Assembly: GCF_000240225.1 (NCBI RefSeq)
Contig: NZ_AGUD01000003.1
Location: forward strand, 18,280-82,279
Origin: Patulibacter medicamentivorans
Lineage (GTDB): Bacteria; Actinomycetota; Thermoleophilia; Solirubrobacterales; Solirubrobacteraceae
DNA length: 64,000 bases
Reading direction: 5' to 3'
Position 1 is the first letter of the stretch; each line of letters opens with the position of its first letter. Under the pieces are notes generated by a model. That model searched no databases. It had not been told where the DNA came from and saw nothing but the letters and a program-made list of their open reading frames with translations. This document shows, one piece after another, positions 28,018 through 33,940 of the stretch. The position numbers and the translations under genes were made by a program.

Positions 28018-28869
28018 CTAAGACAAGGGAGCGGCCTGCGGCCGCTCCTGCTCGGGGTCGCTGGCCGGTTCCGTCTCCGGCGGTGCGGCGTCGTCCGGGG
28101 CGGGGAGCGCGGGCGACTCCGCGGGCACGCTGCGCGTGCCAGCGGCTCCGCCCGTGCTCTCCGTCCCGGCGATCGGCGCTCCGGCCTCGGGGGTGCCGGC
28201 GTCGTCTCGTGGGAGCCAGATCGGGTTCTCGGGGATGAGGTCGGCGGCCGATGCCAGGGCCAGCGTGTTGTAGAGCCGAGCGCGCTTATCGAGCCGGTAG
28301 ACCTCGCGCTTGACGACGCTGTTGGCGATCGACTCCCATGTCCAGATCGCGACGAACAGGTTCATCGGGAAGATCGGCATGCCGGCGACCTTCACGCGCT
28401 TCAGGTTGCGCAAGAAGATCCGGTACTCGGCGAGGGCGCGGATCTGCGCGTCGATCGATTCGGCCCGCTGGGTGATTAGGTAGATATCCCAGCCGAGGTG
28501 CCGGTGGGCGCTGAAGAACCGCAGGTACGTGTTGCGGTCGCTGTCCTTCCACGAGCGAGCGTTGAGCCACACGTGAGCTTCGTCCAGCACCATCACGCCG
28601 CGCCCTTCCTTGCTGCCCTTGAGTCGGATCGACATCAGTTCGGTGATGTCGGCCGAGCTGTGGAACCGCCTTGGGTAGCTGCGGGCGTAGGCGGTGGTGC
28701 GGCCGGGGATCACGCGGCGGAACGGATTGGCCTTGGCCAAACGCTCCTCCCACCCGTCGCTGAGCGCGATGTTGGTCGCGACAGGGATCCCGGCGTCAAG
28801 CGCCGCGGCGATCCGTCGGACGCAGCTGAACGACTTTCCGGATCCGGGCGGGCCCTCGACAATCGCCAT
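28018..28869 (-). CDS. Zot-domain phage assembly ATPase (pI-like)
   Basis: A 283-aa protein with Walker A GPPGSGKS at residues 6-13 and Walker B GVMVLDEAH at 91-99, followed by AHRHLGWDIYLITQ, which matches the sensor region of Zot/pI ATPases. These enzymes sit at the inner membrane and drive extrusion of filamentous virions. A mildly hydrophobic stretch (MPIFPMNLFVAIWTW, about 170-184) could be the membrane contact but is weak. The C-terminal 75 residues are Pro/Ala/Glu-rich. The ATG at 28869 overlaps the stop of a 26-aa gene (TGATG). This is the strongest marker that the element is a filamentous phage. Confidence 0.87.
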   Translation of the reverse strand: MAIVEGPPGSGKSFSCVRRIAAALDAGIPVATNIALSDGWEERLAKANPFRRVIPGRTTAYARSYPRRFHSSADITELMSIRLKGSKEGRGVMVLDEAHVWLNARSWKDSDRNTYLRFFSAHRHLGWDIYLITQRAESIDAQIRALAEYRIFLRNLKRVKVAGMPIFPMNLFVAIWTWESIANSVVKREVYRLDKRARLYNTLALASAADLIPENPIWLPRDDAGTPEAGAPIAGTESTGGAAGTRSVPAESPALPAPDDAAPPETEPASDPEQERPQAAPLS

Positions 28870-28949
28870 CACCGGGCGATCACCGTCACCATGAGGACGA
28901 ACGCTGCCGAGAGCAGCAGCAAGAACGTGATTGGGTCGACCGGCGGCAT
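28869..28949 (-). CDS. 26-aa membrane mini-protein (pVII/pIX-like)
   Basis: The frame reads MPPVDPITFLLLL and continues with one hydrophobic helix, ending VIAR, with 26 residues in all. Its start and stop each overlap a neighbouring gene as TGATG, so it is translationally coupled on both sides. Size and single helix resemble the end-cap minor coat proteins pVII and pIX of Ff phages (33 and 32 aa). The function is inferred from size and position. Confidence 0.65.
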   Translation of the reverse strand: MPPVDPITFLLLLSAAFVLMVTVIAR

Positions 28950-29068
28950 CAGAACGCCCGTCCGATCTCACGCGCAACCGCGCCGGCCAAGCGACCGACC
29001 GTCCCGCCGCCGAACGCGGTGGCCACGACGGAACCGAAGCCCAGAATCAACCACATGCGCAAGCTCAT
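28949..29068 (-). CDS. 39-aa membrane mini-protein of the phage
   Basis: The 39-residue frame starts MSLRMWLILGFGSVVATAF and has an amphipathic basic C-terminus (GRLAGAVAREIGRAF). It has a strong ribosome site (GGAAGGAGG) inside the end of the preceding gene and overlaps both neighbours (ATGA before, TGATG after). It is a candidate minor virion or assembly protein. Confidence 0.65.
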   Translation of the reverse strand: MSLRMWLILGFGSVVATAFGGGTVGRLAGAVAREIGRAF

Positions 29069-29220
29069 CGCCGGCGCCTCCTTCCCGAGAAGGTCGCCGC
29101 GATGGTCCGCGCGACCCGATTGAAGATGACCGCCTGGACCACGAGCAGAGCCGCAGGCAGCGGGTTGGCGATGCAGAACCCCACCACCGCCGTGAGACCG
29201 CTCGTGACAGCGTTCAGCAC
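29065..29220 (-). CDS. 51-aa membrane mini-protein of the phage
   Basis: Starting at GTG, three bases after the pVI-like gene, the frame gives a 51-aa protein with one long hydrophobic segment (LTAVVGFCIANPLPAALLVV) and a tail of five arginines. The codons for that tail also form the ribosome site of the next gene. A basic C-terminus after one helix resembles coat proteins that contact DNA. Function inferred. Confidence 0.62.
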   Translation of the reverse strand: MLNAVTSGLTAVVGFCIANPLPAALLVVQAVIFNRVARTIAATFSGRRRRR

Positions 29221-29222
29221 CG

Positions 29223-29516
29223 CTAGACCGCCTTGACCCAGCGGGCCACGATTCGGATGCCCAGCCAGGTGATGTACATGGCGACGAAGCCCGAGAACAC
29301 GCCGACCAGCTGGACGACCGGGAAGACCCAGTTGAGCCATTTCACGCCGGCCGGTGGGTCCGGGACGGCCGGCATCAGCGGCAACTGGGAGAGGACCCAG
29401 AGGATCGTGGAGCCGATAGCCGCGGCGACGATCGAAAGGGCCAGCAGGATGCCGGCGCTCCCACTGTTGACGGCCTGGCCGAGTCGGCCCGCGATCCTGC
29501 CCAAGAGCTTGAGCAT
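29223..29516 (-). CDS. pVI-like minor coat/membrane protein
   Basis: A 97-aa protein with a basic N-terminus (MLKLLGRIAGRLGQ), two clear hydrophobic helices (SAGILLALSIVAAAIGSTILWVL and WVFPVVQLVGVFSGFVAMYI) and a basic tail. Ff pVI is 112 aa with several membrane segments and lies directly after gene III. Here too the gene starts with an ATGA overlap on the pIII-like gene. The call rests on topology and order rather than sequence match. Confidence 0.68.
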   Translation of the reverse strand: MLKLLGRIAGRLGQAVNSGSAGILLALSIVAAAIGSTILWVLSQLPLMPAVPDPPAGVKWLNWVFPVVQLVGVFSGFVAMYITWLGIRIVARWVKAV

Positions 29517-31018
29517 CAGTCGTCTCCCATCCGGTGGCCTGTGACGAGACCGAAGAACTGCCAGGCCATGAAGAACGTGCCGAGCACCAAGAGGCCGGTG
29601 CGTGCGATCTCAGCGACCGGATCCACCACCGAGGCGTCCACCACGATCTTGTTGTTGCCGAACGGCACCGGCACTTCAAAGTGCGGTGCTTCACGCTCGC
29701 TGCCCCACTTTTCGAAGAAGCTAAGCGTCCAGCACGGGACGCCGAACGGGAACACCGAGCACGGCGTCGGCACCTTGAACGGTCCGAGACTGAACGTGCC
29801 CGGGTCAACCGGCGGGTCCGGGTCTTCCCCACCCTCCCCTACTTCGGGCGCCGTGTCCGGGTTCGTGTAGACCCGGACCTCCGCCTCAGGATCAAGGCGA
29901 GTGCCCGCCTGGGGTGAGGTGCGGACCGCTTCGTTCGGGCCGCGCTCGGCGTCCATGGTCGCGTCGGTCAGATCGACGCGAGTGATCGTCCCAACGACGC
30001 CAGCCGACCGAAGGCGAGCAACGTACTGGTCGTACGTCTCGTGGGCCTCGACCGTCAGAACCTTCGGGCGCTCATCGGTCGGGTCCTCGTAGGTGCCCGG
30101 GTCCAGCTTGTATTGAAGCCAATCAGCGATGTCGCCACCGTGCGGATCTGCCTTGATCGCGTCGGCCATTTGCTTCGCCCAGTCGACCTCGGCCGGGATC
30201 GTCAGCGCGCGATTAGGGACGGCCGGGTCGTCAGCGTTGGCCCCGGTCTTGTGCTCGATCGTCACGCCGTCCTGGTCTGTGCGTGCCCAGACGCTGTCGC
30301 CGTTCGGGGCGCCGTGCAGGACGAAACCGGTCGGCACCGGATTCGGCGCGTTCGTAACGTAGTACTGCGAGTTCCCAGTCGGGTAGGTCGGTCCGTACTG
30401 CGGACCCTGCGACGCGATGTACAAGTACGTGAACCACACGCCCTCCAAGTCGGCCGGAAACGCCGCGTGACTCGTGCTCGCCGACCAGGCACCGACCGAA
30501 TCGTTCGCCCACGCCGACGGACCGCTCGAGGAACCTGCCGGCTGCCGCCGCACTTGGTACCTGTCGAGGTCGTTGTTCCAACGAATCTGGAGCGCATCGG
30601 CCTGGTTCACCGACCACTGCACCGCGCCGCCGGGGCCGCCTGCGACCGGCGACGCCTTGTAGAGCCAGCACTCCAAGCCTCCGGGTTGCGCTGCAGCGCT
30701 TCGGCACACTTCGTTCACGGCCAAAGCGAGGCCCCCAAGGCCGGTGACCCGCGCCGCCGTTGGCAGGAAGCCCTTGGTCAACCAGCCCGACACTCGACCG
30801 AAGAGCGACGAGCTCTTCGTCGCAAGCTGATTGACGGCGGCACCGTCCTGTACCAAGGACTGCACAGCCGGCCTCAACTGCCCGGTCCCGTCAGTCAGGA
30901 ACTCGACCTGACCGGGCGTGATGACCTTCGCGGATGCCGGTCCGGCCGTCGCTCCCACCCACACAAGGGCGAGAGCGACGGCCGTAATGATGGTTGCGAG
31001 GCGCGCTCGTCCTATCAG
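29516..31018 (-). CDS. pIII-like adsorption protein with signal peptide and C-terminal anchor
   Basis: A 500-aa protein. Residues 1-30 form a signal peptide (ARLATIITAVALALVWVGATAG...ASA), and a single membrane helix near 474-493 with a short tail ends the protein, the pIII topology. Residues about 325-388 resemble a PASTA module (EAVRTSPQAGTRLDPEAEVRVYT), followed by an acidic Pro/Gly linker and a paired-cysteine segment (PCSVFPFGVPCW). The start is probably CTG at 31018, overlapping the coat gene stop; no ATG or GTG is better placed. It is likely to bind the host surface, and a PASTA-like fold would suit a cell-wall receptor. Confidence 0.75.
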   Translation of the reverse strand: MIGRARLATIITAVALALVWVGATAGPASAKVITPGQVEFLTDGTGQLRPAVQSLVQDGAAVNQLATKSSSLFGRVSGWLTKGFLPTAARVTGLGGLALAVNEVCRSAAAQPGGLECWLYKASPVAGGPGGAVQWSVNQADALQIRWNNDLDRYQVRRQPAGSSSGPSAWANDSVGAWSASTSHAAFPADLEGVWFTYLYIASQGPQYGPTYPTGNSQYYVTNAPNPVPTGFVLHGAPNGDSVWARTDQDGVTIEHKTGANADDPAVPNRALTIPAEVDWAKQMADAIKADPHGGDIADWLQYKLDPGTYEDPTDERPKVLTVEAHETYDQYVARLRSAGVVGTITRVDLTDATMDAERGPNEAVRTSPQAGTRLDPEAEVRVYTNPDTAPEVGEGGEDPDPPVDPGTFSLGPFKVPTPCSVFPFGVPCWTLSFFEKWGSEREAPHFEVPVPFGNNKIVVDASVVDPVAEIARTGLLVLGTFFMAWQFFGLVTGHRMGDD

Positions 31019-31296
31019 GACGGCTTCTTGGCGACACCGAGCTTCCGCATGAAGCCGATGCCGATCAGGATCCCCGTCACGACGCCGACGACGGTCAGCG
31101 CGACCGGCAGCGCGGCCGTGATCTGACCGTTGATCCCCTCCGTCACGTCGCCGTAGTCCACCGTCGGCGGCGTCGACTGCGCCGAGGCCATCGCCGGCAC
31201 CAGGCCGGTCGCCGCCAGCGTGCCGGCGGTCACCGCCGCGCGGGTCTTCCAGGAGACGCGAGGCGTCTCGGTGCTGCGGGTGATCTGGGTTCCCAT
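31015..31296 (-). CDS. Major coat preprotein (pVIII-like)
   Basis: A 93-aa protein with a 39-residue signal peptide (cut after AMASA), then a mature part of about 54 residues: a short acidic N-terminus (VDYGDVTEG), a hydrophobic helix (ALPVALTVVGVVTGILIGIG) and a basic tail (RKLGVAKK). This is exactly the plan of Ff pVIII (mature 50 aa), where the tail faces the DNA. The ribosome site AAGGAGGAGG is the strongest in the element, as expected for the most abundant virion protein. It is encoded just before the pIII-like gene, as in Ff. Confidence 0.82.
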   Translation of the reverse strand: MGTQITRSTETPRVSWKTRAAVTAGTLAATGLVPAMASAQSTPPTVDYGDVTEGINGQITAALPVALTVVGVVTGILIGIGFMRKLGVAKKPS

Positions 31297-31343
31297 ACGG
31301 AACCTCCTCCTTGCTCGTGGGGACGGGTTCGGTCATACGCGCG

Positions 31344-31484
31344 TCAGGTCCCCAGCAGACGACGCATGAATCGCAGCCCGAAATAGGCCGCGAAGATCAG
31401 AAGGGCCACCTTCACGTGCGTCCCGATCGCCGCGTTGAGCGCGTCGAGATCGGGACCACGATCGATCGATTCAGCCCAGGTCAT
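31344..31484 (-). CDS. 46-aa second pVIII-like protein
   Basis: A 46-aa frame starting MTWAESIDRGPDLDAL, with a hydrophobic helix (VKVALLIFAAYFGL) and a basic C-terminus (RFMRRLLGT). It has the acidic-hydrophobic-basic order of a mature pVIII but no signal peptide. It starts with an ATGA overlap on the preceding gene and stops 47 bp before the major coat gene. It could be a minor coat protein or an alternative coat subunit. Confidence 0.62.
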   Translation of the reverse strand: MTWAESIDRGPDLDALNAAIGTHVKVALLIFAAYFGLRFMRRLLGT

Positions 31485-32092
31485 CGGTCAGGCCTCGTCG
31501 CCCACACGAACCCCGCCGCGAGCAGCAACGCGAACGGGATGCCGGCCAACCACCACAGACCGCCGCGCACGCCGTCGTACATCGCCGCCAAGCCGTCCCG
31601 GTCCTCCCCCGAGAGCTTCACCGTGCTCGTCGTAGCGTCGCCGTCACCAACCGCCTGGCGGACCGCTTCGACCTTGGCGACGATCGCCGCGGCATCATCG
31701 TGAGCACGATCGGCCTGCGCCGCCGCCGCGGCGCCACGCGCCACCTGATCGTCATGCGCCCGCTCAAGCTGAGCCCGAACGACAGCGCAAAGCCCGACCA
31801 GATCGCGACGCAGATCCCGGGTCTCCCCCACACCCTCGTCCGCTCCGCCATAGACCGCCGGAGCGTCAGGGCAGGAAGGCAGCGGCGCCGGATCCTCGGC
31901 GCGAGCAACCCCTGCGGGCACAACGAGCAGCGCAGTGACAACAGCGGCGACGACCGGCCGGCATCGAATGGTGCGTGAGCGAGTGGCAGCCGCCGTGGGA
32001 GCCGTCTCCGGCAGATTGGGGCGCTCGTCTGGGGTTGGGCCGGAGACGGCCACGAACGCCCCGCAGGGGGCGCTACGGCCTGGCCTCAGCAC
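31481..32092 (-). CDS. Secreted, C-terminally anchored phage protein
   Basis: A 203-aa protein starting at GTG within the end of the previous gene. A hydrophobic signal segment lies near residues 45-65 (VVAAVVTALLVVPAGVARA) after an unusually long N-region. A charged helical middle (coiled-coil-like, rich in Ala, Asp, Arg) follows, and a membrane helix at about 180-198 (WWLAGIPFALLLAAGFVWA). The topology matches pIII or an assembly protein. No sequence family recognised. Confidence 0.6.
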   Translation of the reverse strand: MLRPGRSAPCGAFVAVSGPTPDERPNLPETAPTAAATRSRTIRCRPVVAAVVTALLVVPAGVARAEDPAPLPSCPDAPAVYGGADEGVGETRDLRRDLVGLCAVVRAQLERAHDDQVARGAAAAAQADRAHDDAAAIVAKVEAVRQAVGDGDATTSTVKLSGEDRDGLAAMYDGVRGGLWWLAGIPFALLLAAGFVWATRPDR

Positions 32093-32343
32093 GGCGAACC
32101 GCTCCGCTCACTACCCATCCGGAAGCCGCGGGCATACGCCTCCGTCAGCACCCGGTCCATCTGGACGTCCCGCTCCGTCGGGTCCTGCCGCACCGTCGAC
32201 CAGATCCAGCCGCGAAGCTCGCCAGCCGCCTGGACCGTCACAACCGCGTCGCGCGATCGCTTGCCCTCCTGCCAGCGATCGAAGATCGCCACGAACTCCT
32301 CCACCGACCCACGCGTTGGCGGCTCTGTCACCGGCACCGACAT
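32086..32343 (-). CDS. Small soluble protein of the prophage, unknown
   Basis: An 85-aa protein (MSVPVTEPPTRGSVEEFVAIFDRW). It is soluble, helical and without recognisable motif. It is separated by four bases from the preceding gene and overlaps the next, so it belongs to the phage operon. Confidence 0.6.
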   Translation of the reverse strand: MSVPVTEPPTRGSVEEFVAIFDRWQEGKRSRDAVVTVQAAGELRGWIWSTVRQDPTERDVQMDRVLTEAYARGFRMGSERSGSPC

Positions 32344-32347
32344 CGCG

Positions 32348-32716
32348 CTAGCTCAGCGTCCGGCACGGGCCGACGATCGACGCCGCCAGCACCGCGTGAT
32401 GCACACGCGTCACGATCGGCTGCGCCGGCTCACCCGTCAACCACCGATCGCAACGACGCAACACGATCACCACGTCGTCCTGCGCGACCCACGCCGCGTC
32501 CAAGCCGTCCTCGCGATCCCAATCGGACTCCAGCCCGATCCGGTTCACCAGCGCCGACCACGGCCGATCAGCAACGCCCGCGCGACGCTCCGCATGCGAC
32601 TCCTGAAGCGCCAGGTGCTGCAGCCACGCCCGATCCCGCGGCACCAGCCGCAGCCGCCAGCACTCACGCACCGTCGGGATCGCCGCCGCGACCGCCTCCG
32701 CGATCACCGGATTCAT
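32348..32716 (-). CDS. Small soluble protein of the prophage, unknown
   Basis: A 122-aa protein (MNPVIAEAVAAAIPTVRECWRL) that starts with an ATGA overlap on the ssDNA-binding candidate. It is rich in Arg and Trp and ends with a short hydrophobic stretch (HHAVLAASIVG). No family is recognised. By position it belongs to the early replication module. Confidence 0.6.
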   Translation of the reverse strand: MNPVIAEAVAAAIPTVRECWRLRLVPRDRAWLQHLALQESHAERRAGVADRPWSALVNRIGLESDWDREDGLDAAWVAQDDVVIVLRRCDRWLTGEPAQPIVTRVHHAVLAASIVGPCRTLS

Positions 32717-33084
32717 GCGCCAGCGGGAGTCGGCACCTTCGCGCCGGCCTTCGCCGCGCCGTTGGCCTGTGGCGCAGCCGGGCTGCCCGGCTGAGCGAAC
32801 CGACCGACGATCAGCTGTGAGCCGTACTCGTCACCCTGCTCGGCGGCGCGCACGACCCCGACGATTCGGACCTGATCTCCGCGCTCGATGCCCTCGAACG
32901 CCACCTGATCGCGCTCCAGCTGGTTGACGCGCACCCGCAAGTGCATCGGCTCACCCGAGAGCGGGTTGTCCAGCTCGAAGTAGAGGACCTCGGAGCTGTT
33001 GAACGTCTTGCCGTCGCGCTGGAACTCGCGCGACTGCTTGCGACCGCGGAACTCCGCGACCACATCGACGGGGACGGTGAACAT
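32713..33084 (-). CDS. OB-fold-like single-stranded-DNA-binding candidate (pV-like)
   Basis: A 123-aa protein. Residues 1-95 alternate short beta strands (MFTVPVDVVAEFRGRK, VLYFELDNP, MHLRVRVN, DQVRIVGVVRAAEQ) as in an OB fold, and the tail is a flexible Ala/Pro stretch. Filamentous phages use such a protein to coat genomic ssDNA before assembly. It is the first gene of the transcript. Its ribosome site is locked in a hairpin, which recalls the translational control of pV-type proteins. The fold is inferred, not matched. Confidence 0.55.
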   Translation of the reverse strand: MFTVPVDVVAEFRGRKQSREFQRDGKTFNSSEVLYFELDNPLSGEPMHLRVRVNQLERDQVAFEGIERGDQVRIVGVVRAAEQGDEYGSQLIVGRFAQPGSPAAPQANGAAKAGAKVPTPAGA

Positions 33085-33092
33085 GCAGCGGA

Positions 33093-33111
33093 CCTCCGCG
33101 TTGTACGGAGG
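33093..33111 (-). promoter_or_regulatory. Hairpin masking the ribosome site of the first phage gene
   Basis: CCTCCG (33093-33098) and CGGAGG (33106-33111) can pair around a 7-nt loop. In the minus-strand transcript the half nearer the gene contains the GGAGG ribosome site, eight bases before the ATG at 33084, so folding would hide it. This suits feedback control of an ssDNA-binding protein. Confidence 0.5.
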
Positions 33112-33145
33112 CCCACCGACCGGCCTACACGACCGACACCGGGGT

Positions 33146-33269
33146 ACTCCGTGGCTTCCTAAGACGCCGCGAACCTAGCGCGCGTCGAGGACGGAGTGCA
33201 ACCGGCACGATTGGCCGAAAAGAGGACGCGGCCCGGGCCGGGGAAGGTGTCTTAGGCCTGCCACGGAGT
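33146..33269 (-). repeat. Large imperfect inverted repeat in the phage intergenic region
   Basis: The arms 33146-33165 (ACTCCGTGGCTTCCTAAGAC) and 33249-33269 (GTCTTAGG, then CCTGCCACGGAGT) are complementary except for a small bulge, with 83 nt between. In a filamentous phage the intergenic region carries the origins and the packaging-signal hairpin; this structure is the best candidate. The gap 33085-33327 holds no gene. Confidence 0.55.
33172..33201 (-). promoter_or_regulatory. Main phage promoter
   Basis: On the minus strand TTGCAC (33201-33196), 18-bp spacer, TAGGTT (33177-33172) form a vegetative-type promoter about 90 bp before the first phage gene. It lies within the loop of the large inverted repeat. 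It is the only clear promoter seen for the operon. Confidence 0.6.
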
Positions 33270-33327
33270 GGTCCCAGCCCAGGCCGCGCAGGACGCAGGC
33301 TACCACCGGCCAAGGTGCGTAGGCAGC

Positions 33328-33349
33328 AGATCGATTATCGAGCGCAGAA
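33328..33349 (+). repeat. Right attachment repeat (att core)
   Basis: A perfect copy of the 22-bp core at 25712-25733, in direct orientation. Its inner flank (GTAGGCAGC) is phage DNA and does not resemble a XerD arm, as expected for a phage attP that shares only the XerC arm and centre with dif. Host DNA resumes at 33350. Confidence 0.9.
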
Positions 33350-33468
33350 TATGCGCGAAGACCCCCGTTGCCACGGGCGATTCGCCACGCGGCGCTCCAG
33401 CGCACGCGCGTTACGCGCAGCCGGTGGTCGGTTCGCAGTCCGGACGGATGCCGCCCGCGACTCGAAGA

Positions 33469-33885
33469 TCACCGATCCGACGGGTCCCAGACGCCGCTGG
33501 CCGTCCCGTCGCGCACGTGACGCTCGTAGGTGGCGACCTTCGCGTGGATGACTTCGAGGTCGTCTCGCAGCGCGGCGATCTTCTCGCGCACATGGCGCTC
33601 GTGCTCGCGGAGGATCGCCAGCCGCTGCTGCTCGTTTCCGGGCCCCTCCCGGACCAGGTCGACGAAGCGCCGGATCGCGGCCAGCGGCATGCCCGACGCG
33701 CGGAAGCGGTTGCAGAGCAGCAGCCATTCGACGTCGGCCTGGTCGTACACCCGGCGCCCGGCGCTCGACCGGGGAATCGGCCGCAGCAGCAGGCCCTCGC
33801 GCTCGAAGAACCGCAGCGCGTGGACGCTCAGGCCGGTGGCCAGCGCGACCTCGCCGATCGTCAGCTCGCCGTCGACGGGCTCCAT
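33469..33885 (-). CDS. MerR-family regulator
   Basis: A 138-aa MerR protein: HTH and wing TIGEVALATGLSVHALRFFEREGLLLRPIPRSSAGRRVYDQADVEWL, then a coiled-coil dimer helix with no metal-site cysteines. It is divergent from an SDR gene whose promoter has the 19-bp spacer that MerR proteins act on. Before phage insertion it faced the HxlR gene tail-to-tail. Confidence 0.9.
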   Translation of the reverse strand: MEPVDGELTIGEVALATGLSVHALRFFEREGLLLRPIPRSSAGRRVYDQADVEWLLLCNRFRASGMPLAAIRRFVDLVREGPGNEQQRLAILREHERHVREKIAALRDDLEVIHAKVATYERHVRDGTASGVWDPSDR

Positions 33886-33902
33886 GACTGCACCTTACGG
33901 CC

Positions 33903-33933
33903 TTGACCTAGAGTTATGTCTAGCTCCTAGCAT
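33903..33933 (+). promoter_or_regulatory. MerR-type promoter with 19-bp spacer
   Basis: TTGACC (33903-33908), a 19-bp spacer and TAGCAT (33928-33933) form an over-long promoter. An inverted repeat CTAGA-N6-TCTAG (33908-33923) fills the spacer. MerR regulators untwist such spacers to activate. The ATG is seven nucleotides after the -10 box, so the SDR mRNA should be leaderless. Confidence 0.8.
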
Positions 33934-33940
33934 CGCTGCC

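Larger units (their letters stand above)
25712..33349 (-). mobile_element. Integrated filamentous phage (inovirus-like prophage)
   Basis: A unit of about 7.6 kb lies between perfect 22-bp direct repeats (25712-25733 and 33328-33349). All its genes are on the minus strand and most overlap by four bases. The order in transcription is ssDNA-binding candidate, small unknowns, two pVIII-like proteins, pIII-like, pVI-like, three mini-genes, Zot/pI ATPase, small zinc protein, HUH initiator. This matches the replication, structure and assembly modules of filamentous phages. There is no integrase or transposase, and no secretin (pIV). A dif-like sequence at the left boundary points to integration by host XerC/XerD. 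By eye the DNA is less GC-rich than its flanks. Confidence 0.88.

Noticed and set aside
29065..29832. 255-codon minus frame across the pIII/pVI-like genes
   Set aside because: Only its last 51 codons after the GTG at 29220 look like protein; the rest overlaps two better-supported genes.
25734..33327. Integrative conjugative element or small plasmid integration
   Set aside because: No relaxase, coupling protein, type IV secretion or integrase gene is present; the ATPase, coat-like and anchored proteins fit a filamentous phage better.
25838..33445. Similarity between CGGCTCGCAGTCCGG in the last phage gene and CGGTTCGCAGTCCGG in host DNA right of the element
   Set aside because: About 15 bp, inside a zinc-ribbon codon run on one side, and not placed symmetrically to the att cores; probably chance.
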